Source: JAYEHL01 sp041653935 (GTDB taxonomy: Bacteria; Chloroflexota; Dehalococcoidia; E44-bin15). From it: 64,000 bases of DNA. The notes under the pieces are model-generated. The model ran no database searches and was not told the origin of the DNA. It saw nothing but the letters and a program-made list of their open reading frames with translations. Positions 9,406 through 18,026 of the stretch are shown here, one piece after another. Both the position numbers and the translations under genes were made by a program. The first letter of the stretch is position 1. Every line of letters starts with the position of its first letter. The stretch spans positions 1-64,000 of the forward strand of contig JBAZEO010000002.1 of assembly GCA_041653935.1 (NCBI GenBank), written 5' to 3'.

Positions 9406-9433
9406 TTTACATAGCCATATGTTAAAATATAAA
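9406..9433 (+). promoter_or_regulatory. Putative clpC promoter
   Basis: TTTACA (9406-9411) and TATAAA (9428-9433) are 16 bp apart, about 41 bp before the clpC ATG. The A/T-rich stretch also contains an alternative TTAAAAT. No CtsR- or CIRCE-type operator was recognised here. Confidence 0.45.
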
Positions 9434-9474
9434 CATAATAAATATTTAACCCTCATATATATCTGGAGAGAGAG

Positions 9475-11949
9475 ATGTCCAGCAGATTCGAAAAATTTAC
9501 CGAAAGAGCCCGAAAAGTCTTAACCCTCTCCCAAGAGGAAGCGCAGCGTTTTAACCACAACTACATTGGCACAGAACATATACTGCTCGGCCTAGTGAGA
9601 GAGGGTGATGGCGTAGCCGCCAAGGTTCTTGTTAACCTTGGTCTGGAATTGGAGCGGGTACGCCAGGCTGTTGAATCATCTATGGGAAAGGGAGAGAGGA
9701 CGGTCTCCGGTGAGGTCGGCCTAACTCCGAGGGCAAAACGTGTCATCGAACTGGCAGTAGATGAGGCCAGGCGCCTCCATCATAACTACATCGGAACTGA
9801 ACATCTCCTTCTGGGATTGTTGCGTGAAGGCGAAGGCATAGCCGCAAGCGCACTGGAAGGATTGGGCGTAACGTTAGAAAAAGTACGCGCTGAGGTTGTG
9901 CGCATCCTGAGCCAGAACATGCCGCAGCAGCAAGCCCAGGCTGGCGCTGCTCATCCTGCAACAAGAACTCCTACTCTGGACCAACTGAGCCGTGATCTCA
10001 CAGCTGCGGCCCGTGCCGATAAACTGGATCCTATCATCGGGCGCGATAAAGAGATAGAGCGTGTCATCCAGATACTTAGCAGGCGTACGAAGAATAACCC
10101 CTGCCTCATCGGTGAGCCGGGTGTTGGCAAAACCGCTATAGTAGAGGGTTTGGCCCATCGCATCGCCAATAATGAAGTGCCGGCTACTTTACGTGACAGA
10201 CGGCTTCTGGCGCTTGACATCGGTTCGCTGGTGGCTGGCACCAAATACCGAGGTGAATTTGAGGAGCGGCTGAAAAAGGTCATCGAGGAGATAAAAACCG
10301 CCGGCAACTGCACCCTGTTCATCGACGAAATACATACGATAGTCGGTGCCGGAGCGGCGGAGGGCGCCATCGATGCCTCCAGTATACTCAAGCCGCCGTT
10401 GGCGCGAGGCGAACTGCAATGCATCGGGGCTACCACGGCCGATGATTATAGAAAACATCTGGAAAAGGATGCCGCGCTCGAACGCAGGTTCCAGCCTGTA
10501 AAGGTTGAGGAGCCATCGGTAGAAGAAACTATAAAAATTCTGCAGGGGATAAAATCACGTTATGAAGATCATCACCAGCTGATTATAAGCGACGAAGCGA
10601 TAAATGCTGCAGCTACTTTATCAGCAAGATACATACCGGATCGCCATCTCCCCGATAAGGGGATAGACCTGATCGATGAAGCCGCATCAAGGGTGCGCAT
10701 AAGAAACTTCAATTTGCCTCCCAAGGTCAAAGAAACGACCAAGGAGCTGGACTCGCTGCGCCAGGAGAAAGAATCAGCTATAGCAGCTCAGCTGTACGAC
10801 AAGGCCGCGGAACTCCGTTCCCGCGAGCTTGATATCACTGACAAGTTAAGCACTATACAGAGCCAATGGGAACAGGAGCAGGCCGCCCAGGAGAAGCCTG
10901 TAGTCACAGAGGACGATATCGCCGAGGTGGTATGCATGTGGACCGGCATACCGGTGACGCGCATGGCTAAAGACGAAACTACCAGGCTTTTGCAGATGGA
11001 AGAGGTGCTGCACCAGCGCATCGTAGGGCAGGATGAGGCGATCAGTGCAATAGCTAAATCCGTGCGGCGCGCCAGGGCCGGCCTTAAGGACCCGAGACAT
11101 CCGATAGGAAGTTTCATCTTCCTCGGCCCCACCGGCGTAGGTAAGACCGAGCTCGTGCGAGTTCTCTCGGAATTCATGTTCGGCAGCCAGGATGCGCTTA
11201 TCAGGCTCGATATGTCTGAATTCATGGAGAAGCACGCCGTAGCCCGTCTCACAGGCGCGCCTCCGGGATACGTCGGATACGATGAAGGCGGACAGCTCAC
11301 AGAGGCTGTCAGACGCAAGGGTTACTCCGCCATACTTCTCGATGAGATCGAGAAGGCACACCCTGATGTATTCAATGTGCTATTGCAGATACTCGACGAC
11401 GGTCATCTCACCGATGCCAAAGGAAGGCGTGTCGATTTCCGCAACACGATCATTGTCATGACCAGCAACATCGGAGCTGAGCTGATAAGACGCGATTCCA
11501 CCATGGGATTCTCTACAAAAGCGGACGAGTCCAAAACCCAGGCGCAATCATATAAGCGGATGAAGGATAAAGTACTGGAGGAAATGAAACGATTCTTCCG
11601 GCCCGAGTTCCTCAACCGCATCGACGGAGCCATAGTTTTCCATGCCCTGAACAAGGATCATATAAATAAGATCGTCGACCTTATGCTCAAAGATGTGCAG
11701 AAAGAGCTTACCGACAAGTCCATGAAGCTTGAAACCACAGATGCGGCCAGGAGCCTCCTCGGCGAAAAAGGGTTCGATCCCGTATTCGGCGCGCGTCCAC
11801 TGCGCCGTATAATCCAGGATCTTGTGGAAGACCCGCTATCAGAGCAGCTTCTGCGCGGTGAGTTCTGTCCGGGAGACACTATCGTCCTCGACGCCGAGGA
11901 TGGCAGGATCGTTACACATATACGACAGCCTGCAAAGTCAATAAAATAA
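9475..11949 (+). CDS. clpC: ATP-dependent Clp protease ATPase subunit ClpC
   Basis: This is a class I Clp/Hsp100 unfoldase that feeds substrates to ClpP. Two N-terminal Clp_N repeats (about 1-145, both containing HNYIGTEH) precede the first AAA+ module with Walker A GEPGVGKT at residue 213 and Walker B LFIDEIH. A UVR motif region (about 426-460) in the middle domain marks it as ClpC rather than ClpB. The second AAA+ module has Walker A GPTGVGKT at residue 551. An MGF loop at about 677 is the ClpP-docking signature, so it should work with ClpP. Length (824) is normal. The ATG follows a GGAGAGAG site. No mcsA/mcsB/ctsR genes flank it, unlike in Bacillus. Confidence 0.97.
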   Translation: MSSRFEKFTERARKVLTLSQEEAQRFNHNYIGTEHILLGLVREGDGVAAKVLVNLGLELERVRQAVESSMGKGERTVSGEVGLTPRAKRVIELAVDEARRLHHNYIGTEHLLLGLLREGEGIAASALEGLGVTLEKVRAEVVRILSQNMPQQQAQAGAAHPATRTPTLDQLSRDLTAAARADKLDPIIGRDKEIERVIQILSRRTKNNPCLIGEPGVGKTAIVEGLAHRIANNEVPATLRDRRLLALDIGSLVAGTKYRGEFEERLKKVIEEIKTAGNCTLFIDEIHTIVGAGAAEGAIDASSILKPPLARGELQCIGATTADDYRKHLEKDAALERRFQPVKVEEPSVEETIKILQGIKSRYEDHHQLIISDEAINAAATLSARYIPDRHLPDKGIDLIDEAASRVRIRNFNLPPKVKETTKELDSLRQEKESAIAAQLYDKAAELRSRELDITDKLSTIQSQWEQEQAAQEKPVVTEDDIAEVVCMWTGIPVTRMAKDETTRLLQMEEVLHQRIVGQDEAISAIAKSVRRARAGLKDPRHPIGSFIFLGPTGVGKTELVRVLSEFMFGSQDALIRLDMSEFMEKHAVARLTGAPPGYVGYDEGGQLTEAVRRKGYSAILLDEIEKAHPDVFNVLLQILDDGHLTDAKGRRVDFRNTIIVMTSNIGAELIRRDSTMGFSTKADESKTQAQSYKRMKDKVLEEMKRFFRPEFLNRIDGAIVFHALNKDHINKIVDLMLKDVQKELTDKSMKLETTDAARSLLGEKGFDPVFGARPLRRIIQDLVEDPLSEQLLRGEFCPGDTIVLDAEDGRIVTHIRQPAKSIK

Positions 11950-11969
11950 AATACGATACACTTACGATC

Positions 11970-12012
11970 AATCAGCTTTGGAGGCGTTGCTTTCAAAGCT
12001 GATTTTATTTTC
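11970..12012 (+). terminator. Rho-independent terminator after clpC
   Basis: AATCAGCTTT (11970-11979) pairs with AAAGCTGATT (11995-12004) in a perfect 10-bp stem, followed by a T-rich tail (TTATTTT). It lies 20 bases after the clpC stop and just before the radA promoter. Confidence 0.85.
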
Positions 12013-12015
12013 GCG

Positions 12016-12044
12016 TTGAGACAGGCCGACGGCTAATGTATAAT
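12016..12044 (+). promoter_or_regulatory. radA promoter of leaderless type
   Basis: TTGAGA (12016-12021) and a perfect TATAAT (12039-12044) are 17 bp apart. Transcription would be expected about 7 bases after the -10 box, that is at 12051, which is the A of the radA ATG. There is no ribosome-binding site between the -10 box and the ATG. Confidence 0.7.
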
Positions 12045-12050
12045 GGGCCC

Positions 12051-13436
12051 ATGGATAAAGGACGCAAGATCTTCGTCTGCGAGCAATGCGGGAAAGAAAG
12101 CGCAAAGTGGCTGGGGCATTGCCCCGCCTGCGAGGGCTGGAACACCTACGTCGAGACCCTGCACGTCTCCTCCAAGCGCTCCGGCAGCGCCTGCTCCGCG
12201 AACGCCCCCCAGGAATTATGTAATGTATCCAAGGAAGAGAAACCGCGGTTCTCGCTGAAGATCGCGGAATTCGACAGAGTGCTTGGCGGAGGCATCGTCC
12301 CCGGATCGCTGGTTCTCATCGGCGGAGACCCCGGCATCGGCAAGTCGACGCTCCTCCTGCAAATCTCCGCAAACGCCGCAAAATCGGGCAAGAAGGTGCT
12401 CTATGTCACCGGGGAGGAATCACTCAGCCAGATACGCCTGAGAGCCAACCGTTTGAGCACACCGGGCGAACGCATATTCACGCTCGCCGAGACTAACCTC
12501 TCTGTGATACTGGAACACCTGACCCAAGAGCCGCCGGACATCGCCATAGTCGATTCGATACAAACCGTATATCTGGACGGGATCGATTCATCGGCGGGCA
12601 GCATCGCGCAGATACGCGAATGCACCGTAAGGCTCATGCAGTGGGCCAAGGATAACAATATACCGCTGCTCATATCCGGACACGTCACCAAGGACGGCTT
12701 CATCGCCGGTCCCAAGGCGCTGGAGCATATAGTCGACGCAGTCCTCTACCTGGAGGGCGAACAGTTCAGCTCCTACCGCCTGCTGCGCAGCGTAAAGAAC
12801 CGCTTCGGCTCCGCCAACGAGGTCGGAGTATTTGAGATGACGGGGAAAGGCTTGATGGAGGTTACGAACCCGTCGGAGGCCTTCCTGTCCCAGCGTTCCA
12901 AAGAAACGATAGGCTCAATCGTGGTGCCGACGCTGGAGGGCACCAGGCCGCTGCTCGTGGAGATTCAGGCGCTGACGACAAATGCCAGCTTCGGACCATC
13001 GCGGCGCACGACCAACGGCATCGATTTTAACCGTCTGCTTCTCGTGACCGCCGTGCTGACCAAGCGCGCCGGCCTGGGGCTCGGCAACCAGGATATCATA
13101 GTCAACGTCGCCGGCGGCCTCAAGGTAGGCGAGCCTGCCGCCGACCTGGGCATTGCCATCGCCATCGCCTCCAGCCTGCGCAGCGCCCCCGTCGACCGCA
13201 ACCTGGCGGCCGTGGGCGAGATAGGTCTGTCGGGCGAGCTGCGGGCCGTGCCGCAAATGGATAGAAGGATCGGCGAAGCCGCCAAGCTGGGCTTCAAGCG
13301 CTTTATATTGCCGGAAACCAAAGATGTAAAATCCCCCAGAGGCATAGAGCTGCTTCAGGCGTCATCGCTCAAAGACGCCCTAAGGATGGCGATACCCAGG
13401 GTCGAACGCAAATCCGACGAAGGAAATCCCGAATAA
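12051..13436 (+). CDS. radA: DNA repair protein RadA/Sms
   Basis: RadA is a RecA-like ATPase that helps branch migration and processing of recombination intermediates. The N-terminal zinc finger uses Cys10, 13, 24 and 27 (CEQCG...CPAC). Walker A is GGDPGIGKST at about 91. The RadA-specific KNRFG motif is at 249-253. A C-terminal Lon-protease-like domain follows. I chose the ATG at 12051 (MDKGRKIF), giving 461 residues, because it starts the conserved zinc finger and coincides with the predicted transcription start. An in-frame ATG at 12036 lies upstream of the -10 box and cannot be in the transcript from that promoter. A dispersed hairpin element begins directly at the stop codon. Confidence 0.95.
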   Translation: MDKGRKIFVCEQCGKESAKWLGHCPACEGWNTYVETLHVSSKRSGSACSANAPQELCNVSKEEKPRFSLKIAEFDRVLGGGIVPGSLVLIGGDPGIGKSTLLLQISANAAKSGKKVLYVTGEESLSQIRLRANRLSTPGERIFTLAETNLSVILEHLTQEPPDIAIVDSIQTVYLDGIDSSAGSIAQIRECTVRLMQWAKDNNIPLLISGHVTKDGFIAGPKALEHIVDAVLYLEGEQFSSYRLLRSVKNRFGSANEVGVFEMTGKGLMEVTNPSEAFLSQRSKETIGSIVVPTLEGTRPLLVEIQALTTNASFGPSRRTTNGIDFNRLLLVTAVLTKRAGLGLGNQDIIVNVAGGLKVGEPAADLGIAIAIASSLRSAPVDRNLAAVGEIGLSGELRAVPQMDRRIGEAAKLGFKRFILPETKDVKSPRGIELLQASSLKDALRMAIPRVERKSDEGNPE

Positions 13437-13525
13437 AGAGGTGCAGGAGATTTCTCTCCTGCCAGGGTTTTAGGGGTGTCCCCTATTTTTTGTTCCCCCA
13501 TGAGTGGGGGATACAGGGGGTTGAT
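13437..13525 (+). repeat. Multi-hairpin dispersed element, copy a (also a possible radA terminator)
   Basis: It starts directly after the radA stop. Hairpin 1 is GCAGGAGA-tttc-TCTCCTGC (13443-13462). Hairpin 2 is AGGGG-TGT-CCCCT (13472-13484), followed by A and six T residues, so it could act as an intrinsic terminator. Hairpin 3 is CCCCCA-TGAG-TGGGGG (13495-13510). The tail reads ACAGGGGGTTGAT. Related copies lie at 18683, 30433, 30556, 36664, 43604, 47625 and 51535. Confidence 0.85.
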
Positions 13526-13561
13526 GCACTTGACCCCAGAAGTTGAACAAGAGGTAATCAT

Positions 13562-14173
13562 ATGAACGAAATCAAACTGCCGGCACCAAAACTTAAAGGC
13601 GACACATCCATTGAGGAAGCCCTTTTCAAACGCAGGTCGGTGCGCGACTACAAGAGCGATGCGATTACCCTTGAACAATTGTCTCAGCTATTATGGTCAG
13701 GGCAGGGCATCACCGCCATGGACTTCTTCCGCGCCGCCCCCAGTGCCGGGGCCAGCTACCCCCTGGAGCTATTCGTTATAGCGGGCAACGTCAAAGGACT
13801 CGATGCCGGCGTATATCGTTACAACGTCAAGGAGCACTCGCTGAGCCTGCATATTAAAGGCGACATCAAAGAGAAGCTCGGAACCACCGCCGCCTTCAAT
13901 CAGAAGTGCATCTCGGAGGCCCCTGCCTGCATCTCGATATGCGCTGTTTACGAACGCACAATGAAGACCTACGGCAAGCGGGGCGAGAGATACGTTCACA
14001 TCGATACCGGCCATGCCGCGGAGAACATAGCGCTTCAGGCTGTGGCGCTTGGGCTGGCGACCGTGATGGTCGGAGCCTTCGAGGATAAGAAAGTCGGCGA
14101 GATACTGAATCTCGGCGAAGAGTTGAAGCCTCTTTATATCATACCAGTAGGAAAGCAGGGGCAATCTCTCTAA
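13562..14173 (+). CDS. SagB-type nitroreductase family protein
   Basis: A 203-residue FMN-dependent nitroreductase-fold protein. The N-terminal RRSVRDY motif binds FMN phosphate, and SAGASYPLELFV and GHAAENIALQAVALGL are typical of the SagB-like branch, which includes cyclodehydratase-associated oxidases and stand-alone enzymes. No peptide-modification genes are nearby, so a stand-alone NAD(P)H-dependent oxidoreductase is more likely than a bacteriocin enzyme. The ATG follows AAGAGGTAATCAT. The downstream AraC-type regulator is on the same strand and may control it, but nothing in the sequence proves this. The substrate cannot be predicted. Confidence 0.85.
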   Translation: MNEIKLPAPKLKGDTSIEEALFKRRSVRDYKSDAITLEQLSQLLWSGQGITAMDFFRAAPSAGASYPLELFVIAGNVKGLDAGVYRYNVKEHSLSLHIKGDIKEKLGTTAAFNQKCISEAPACISICAVYERTMKTYGKRGERYVHIDTGHAAENIALQAVALGLATVMVGAFEDKKVGEILNLGEELKPLYIIPVGKQGQSL

Positions 14174-14268
14174 CTTCTCCTCTCGATCGAATATTCTCCG
14201 ATTTCTCAGCAATTCAAGTCAAGAAGATACCGCTTATAACATGTATCCTTCATGCAAGAGGTTGAAGC

Positions 14269-15180
14269 GTGGAACACTGGGAAAAGATTGCTGCGGTCCA
14301 GCATATGCAGGATTATATCGAGGCTCATCTGACCGAGCCGATCACCCTTCATATGCTTGCACACGCAGCGGAGTATTCGCCCTGGCACTCCGCGAGGCTT
14401 TTCAAAGAGCTGACAGGCAAGACGCCGTTCGAATACATCCGGGCTCTCCGGCTGTCCCGGGCAGCCGCAAAACTGAGGGACGCGGATGTGAAGATAATCG
14501 ACGTGGCGTTCGACTTTGTCTTCGACTCACACGAGGGCTTCACGCGGGCATTCTCCAGACAATTCGGCATGACCCCAAATAGCTACCGCAAGAATACGCC
14601 GCCGCTGAAACTCTTTATGCCCGCCCAGATCCGCGATTACTACCTCAAAATGCAAAAAGGAGATGACAATATGCCTAAAAGCACAAAACCCAATACTATT
14701 TTCGTTCAGGTGGTCGACCGACCGGCGCGTAAGCTGATTCTGAAAAGAGGGGAGACGGCGAAAGATTACTTCGCCTACTGCGAGGAGCTGGGCTGCGATG
14801 TCTACCAGGAGCTTAAGGATGTGAAGGAAGCCCTTTACGAGCCTATCGGGATGTGGCTGCCGAAGAACCTGCGTAAGCCGGGAACATCGGAATACGCCAT
14901 GGGCGTGGAAATGCCCGCCGGCTATAAAGGACCAGCGCCGGAAGGCTACGAAATCATCGGCCTCAAGCCGTGCAAGATGATGGTCTTCCAGGGCCAGCCT
15001 TACGATGACGCCAAGTTCGAGCAGGCCATCGGCGACCTCTGGGCGGTGATGAAGACCTACAATCCGGAGCTGTACGGCTTTATGTGGGCGGATGAAGACG
15101 GCCCCCGCTTCCAGCTCGAGCCCCAGGGCTACCGCGGCTACATTGAGGCTAGACCGGTAAGGCAGATCGGCACACGCTAA
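14269..15180 (+). CDS. AraC-family regulator fused to a GyrI-like effector domain
   Basis: Residues about 5-105 form two helix-turn-helix motifs of the AraC/XylS family (ITLHMLAHAAEYSPWHSARLF, and DVAFDFVFDSHEGFTRAFSR ending in GMTPNSYR). Residues about 135-300 match the GyrI-like/effector-binding (SOUL-type) domain of Rob- and TipA-like regulators, which bind small hydrophobic or drug-like ligands. The GTG start at 14269 follows AAGAGG with 7-base spacing. A possible promoter, TTCAAG-16 bp-TATAAC, lies about 30 bases upstream. It may regulate the neighbouring nitroreductase or itself; that is inference. Confidence 0.85.
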   Translation: MEHWEKIAAVQHMQDYIEAHLTEPITLHMLAHAAEYSPWHSARLFKELTGKTPFEYIRALRLSRAAAKLRDADVKIIDVAFDFVFDSHEGFTRAFSRQFGMTPNSYRKNTPPLKLFMPAQIRDYYLKMQKGDDNMPKSTKPNTIFVQVVDRPARKLILKRGETAKDYFAYCEELGCDVYQELKDVKEALYEPIGMWLPKNLRKPGTSEYAMGVEMPAGYKGPAPEGYEIIGLKPCKMMVFQGQPYDDAKFEQAIGDLWAVMKTYNPELYGFMWADEDGPRFQLEPQGYRGYIEARPVRQIGTR

Positions 15181-15194
15181 AAACAGATTTTAGG

Positions 15195-15250
15195 TACAAT
15201 CCTTCGCTCGGCGAAGTGAAGAACACCTCGCCGAAAACGAAGTACATTGT
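15195..15250. other. Hairpin between convergent genes
   Basis: TCGGCGA (from about 15210) and TCGCCGA (from about 15230) form an inverted repeat between the converging AraC-type gene and leuB. There is no T-run on either strand, so a terminator role is uncertain. It may be a decayed dispersed repeat, since it contains CTTCGCTCGGCGAAG. Confidence 0.35.
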
Positions 15251-15270
15251 TAAAATACCTGTGGGGAAAC

Positions 15271-16371
15271 CTACTTAGTTACCGATACCTTCTTAACTAT
15301 CGAATCGCCCATCTCATGCGTGCCTACCTTGGTCATGCCTTCGCTCATGATATCGTAGGTGCGGTAGCCGTCTTCGAGAACGCGCAGCACGGACTTTTCC
15401 ACCAGATCGGCCGCCGCAACCATGCCCAGCGAGTAGCGCAGCATCATGGCCACGCTCATTATTGTGGCGATGGGGTTGGCCATATTCAGCCCGGCGCGGC
15501 TCGGCGCGCTGCCGTGTATCGGCTCGTACAGTCCGTAGACCTTGGTTCCAACGCGGGGAATATCGGCGAGGCTCGCCGAGGGCAGCATGCCCATCGAGCC
15601 GGCAAGCATCGAAGCCTCATCGGTGATGATATCGCCGAAGGTGTTCTCGGTGACCAGCACATCGTATGAGGACGGCTTCTGTATCAGCCGCATGGTGCAG
15701 GCATCCACCAGATGATGTTCAAGCTCCACATCGGGATACTCCCTGGACATCTCGATGGCCATCTCGCGCCACAGCCGTGAGGTCATCAGCACGTTCTGTT
15801 TATCGACGGAGGCCAGCTTCTTGCGGCGGCTGCGCGCCATCTCGAAGCCCACGCGCAGTATGCGCTCGATCTCCTGCTCGGTATAGACCATCGAATCGAT
15901 AGCCTTGCGCCCCTTCTCCGTCTTCCAGCGCTTCTTCGGCTTGCCGAAATACAGCCCGCCCGTAAGCTCGCGCACCACGATGAGATCGACGCCGCGTACG
16001 ACCTCAGGTTTAAGATTCGTATGGTCTACCAGCATGGGAAATACCTTAACCGGGCGCAGATTGGCGAACAGCTTGAGCCCCTTACGCAGAGCGAGAAGGC
16101 CGTCCTCCGGCCGCACGTCCGAACCGGGGATGTCCCACTTGGGCCCGCCCACCGCGCCGAGCAGCACCGCGTCGCTCTTGCGGCACATCTTCAGCGTCTC
16201 GGGCGTCAGCGCCGTGCCGTGCCTGTCGATGGATATCCCGCCGACATCGCCGTACTCCATTATGGCCTTGTGCCCGAACTTCTCGCAGACCGTCTGCAGC
16301 ACCCTGGAGGCCTCTGAAGCCACCTCAGGGCCTATGCCGTCGCCCGGTATATAAGCAATATTGAATTTCAC
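15271..16371 (-). CDS. leuB: 3-isopropylmalate dehydrogenase LeuB
   Basis: It oxidatively decarboxylates 3-isopropylmalate to 2-oxoisocaproate with NAD+ in leucine synthesis. The N-terminus FNIAYIPGDGIGPEV, the substrate motif LRKGLKLFANLRPVK, the VVRELTGGLYFG region and the GSAPSRAG nucleotide loop near the C-terminus are diagnostic. Length (366) is normal. Its ATG overlaps the leuD stop by four bases (ATGA), so the two are translationally coupled. It is the last gene of the minus-strand ilv-leu cluster. Confidence 0.96.
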   Translation of the reverse strand: MKFNIAYIPGDGIGPEVASEASRVLQTVCEKFGHKAIMEYGDVGGISIDRHGTALTPETLKMCRKSDAVLLGAVGGPKWDIPGSDVRPEDGLLALRKGLKLFANLRPVKVFPMLVDHTNLKPEVVRGVDLIVVRELTGGLYFGKPKKRWKTEKGRKAIDSMVYTEQEIERILRVGFEMARSRRKKLASVDKQNVLMTSRLWREMAIEMSREYPDVELEHHLVDACTMRLIQKPSSYDVLVTENTFGDIITDEASMLAGSMGMLPSASLADIPRVGTKVYGLYEPIHGSAPSRAGLNMANPIATIMSVAMMLRYSLGMVAAADLVEKSVLRVLEDGYRTYDIMSEGMTKVGTHEMGDSIVKKVSVTK

Positions 16372-16871
16372 TTGGCACCCCTTGTCTTGATTCTCTTTTT
16401 AGTATACTCGATGAGCCCGCCCGCGGAGACCAGTTCCATCATGAAATCGGGATACGGCTCAGCCTTATAAGTCTTCCCTTTAGTAATATTCTTTATCTCG
16501 CCCGTCTCCAGCGTCACCTCAAGCTCGTCCCCCGCATCGATGCGATCCGCCATGGCACACTCCAGCAGCGGCAGTCCGATGTTGATCGCGTTGCGAAAGA
16601 AGATGCGCGCGAAGCTCTGCGCGATGACGCACGATATGCCCGCAGCCTTCAGCGCTATCGGAGCATGCTCCCGCGACGAGCCGCAGCCGTAGTTAGTGGT
16701 GGCCACGACCATGTCCCCCTTCTTCACGCGCTTGAGGAACTCCTCGTCTATATCCTCCATGCAGTGCGCCGCCAGCTCCGCCGGCTCCCATACGTTCAGA
16801 TAGCGCGCCGGGATGATGGCATCCGTATCCACGTTCGCACCGTATTTATGTGCTTTACCTTTCAGTTTCAT
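16368..16871 (-). CDS. leuD: 3-isopropylmalate dehydratase small subunit LeuD
   Basis: This is the small subunit of isopropylmalate isomerase, which pairs with LeuC. The motifs GANVDTDAIIPARYL, NYGCGSSREHAP and FFRNAINIGLPLLE are those of the short LeuD/HacB type (about 165 residues). In this window leuC lies about 1.9 kb away, separated by three unrelated genes and two repeats, although the subunits must assemble together. The start overlaps the upstream membrane-protein stop by four bases. Confidence 0.96.
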   Translation of the reverse strand: MKLKGKAHKYGANVDTDAIIPARYLNVWEPAELAAHCMEDIDEEFLKRVKKGDMVVATTNYGCGSSREHAPIALKAAGISCVIAQSFARIFFRNAINIGLPLLECAMADRIDAGDELEVTLETGEIKNITKGKTYKAEPYPDFMMELVSAGGLIEYTKKRIKTRGAK

Positions 16872-17440
16872 GCGATAGTCTCCTGTTTTTCCTGCTTCCC
16901 AATCCGCTCCTTTATCACAGCCATTACCGCATCCGGATCATTAGTCGAGAACACGAACTCGTTGAACCTGCCTTTCTTCAACCCCAGCACCACGCACGAG
17001 CTGCCGAGCACATTGTACACCAGCCGCGACTTGCCGTTGACCTGCGATATACGTATGCCGTAGCCGCCGTATGTGCCCAGGGACGAAGATTCGTCCGGAT
17101 AGCAGTCAGCGATATCCTCCCAGGGCATGACCCGCTTGAATATGCCATAGCTCACGGTCAGGGATTTAGAAGTAGCCTTTACCATAAGCTTGGTGAAGTT
17201 GCCCATGATAAACGTCATGAATACAAAGAACAGGCACATAGCCGCATAGAACCAGTCAGGCGCCGGCTTATCGCCCAGCGGCTCCGCCACGATTTGCTGA
17301 ACGAACATAGCGAGGAAAAAGACGGCTAAAACGACAAACACAGCGATGATCGCTCTGCCCAGTGTGAACACTATAAATTCGCTATATATCTCAGGCTCGA
17401 TTGCCTGCGCTATCATTTTCCGCATATCATCTTTAGTCAT
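16868..17440 (-). CDS. Membrane protein with PH-like domain, copy 1
   Basis: 190 residues. Two hydrophobic segments (about 30-52 and 66-90) are followed by a soluble part with the pattern of bacterial PH-like domains: SYGIFKRVMPWEDIADCYPDES, then a YN-V and VVFST-like stretch and NDPDAVMAVIKERI at the end. It is a paralogue of the next gene (17473-18015), with the same order of segments. It sits between leuC and leuD and overlaps leuD by four bases, so it is translated with the leucine genes. Its function is unknown; a sensory or envelope role is only a guess. Confidence 0.7.
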   Translation of the reverse strand: MTKDDMRKMIAQAIEPEIYSEFIVFTLGRAIIAVFVVLAVFFLAMFVQQIVAEPLGDKPAPDWFYAAMCLFFVFMTFIMGNFTKLMVKATSKSLTVSYGIFKRVMPWEDIADCYPDESSSLGTYGGYGIRISQVNGKSRLVYNVLGSSCVVLGLKKGRFNEFVFSTNDPDAVMAVIKERIGKQEKQETIA

Positions 17441-17472
17441 TACACAACCTAGATATTACTCGCCCCACATTA

Positions 17473-18015
17473 TCATACCGATTGCTGCGACTGAATCCGA
17501 CTCTTTATCACATCAATAACCGCATCCGGATTCTTGGTTGAGAAGACGACTGATTTCCTGCCCCTCTTCATCTCCAGCTCGACACGCGGATAGCCCATAA
17601 CATTGTACATCCGCCTCCACCGCCCCCCGACGAATCCCATGCTGACACCCCAGTTGGCAGAGGACAGAAATGGGCTGAGCTTATCCAGATCGCACCCGCG
17701 AACGTCCTCCCACCTTACCCGTATCCGGAAAATACCGAATGCCACAACCGCGAACTCTTCCGTCATCTTAATTGAAAGCGTAGTAAGATTCGCCAGAAAG
17801 GCTGTGAATAGAGCCAGAGCTGACAAAATGGTCACGGCAAACCACAGCGGCACCGGGTTCAGGCCCAGTTGCCCGGTTATTCTCTGATATAAATACATTA
17901 CCAGGAAAATTATCGTCAGAACGGCAAACAATGCCACAACCCCCCTGATCAGAGGGAATCTCACCTTCTCCTCATAGATTATCTTACTATCGACGTTACT
18001 CATCGCAATCAACAT
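17473..18015 (-). CDS. Membrane protein with PH-like domain, copy 2
   Basis: 180 residues. Paralogue of the 16868-17440 product: two hydrophobic segments (about 23-45 and 57-82), then VVAFGIFRIRVRWEDVRG, MYNVMGYPRVELEMKRG, VVFSTKNPDAVIDVIKSRI. Both copies end in the same (F)ST-NPDAV-VIK motif, so they arose by tandem duplication and diverged. The ATG at 18015 lies 12 bases after the deaminase stop; a second ATG at 18003 is also possible. No ribosome site is obvious for either. Function unknown. Confidence 0.7.
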   Translation of the reverse strand: MLIAMSNVDSKIIYEEKVRFPLIRGVVALFAVLTIIFLVMYLYQRITGQLGLNPVPLWFAVTILSALALFTAFLANLTTLSIKMTEEFAVVAFGIFRIRVRWEDVRGCDLDKLSPFLSSANWGVSMGFVGGRWRRMYNVMGYPRVELEMKRGRKSVVFSTKNPDAVIDVIKSRIQSQQSV

Positions 18016-18026
18016 TCGGCGAGAGG

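Noticed and set aside
9175..9414. Plus-strand frame of 79 codons including VLIPDDLDFEEAFKQFF
   Set aside because: It runs through the antisense of tRNA-Gly. The first 25 residues faintly recall the end of a DUF4956-type protein and could be a gene remnant, but the match is too short to support.
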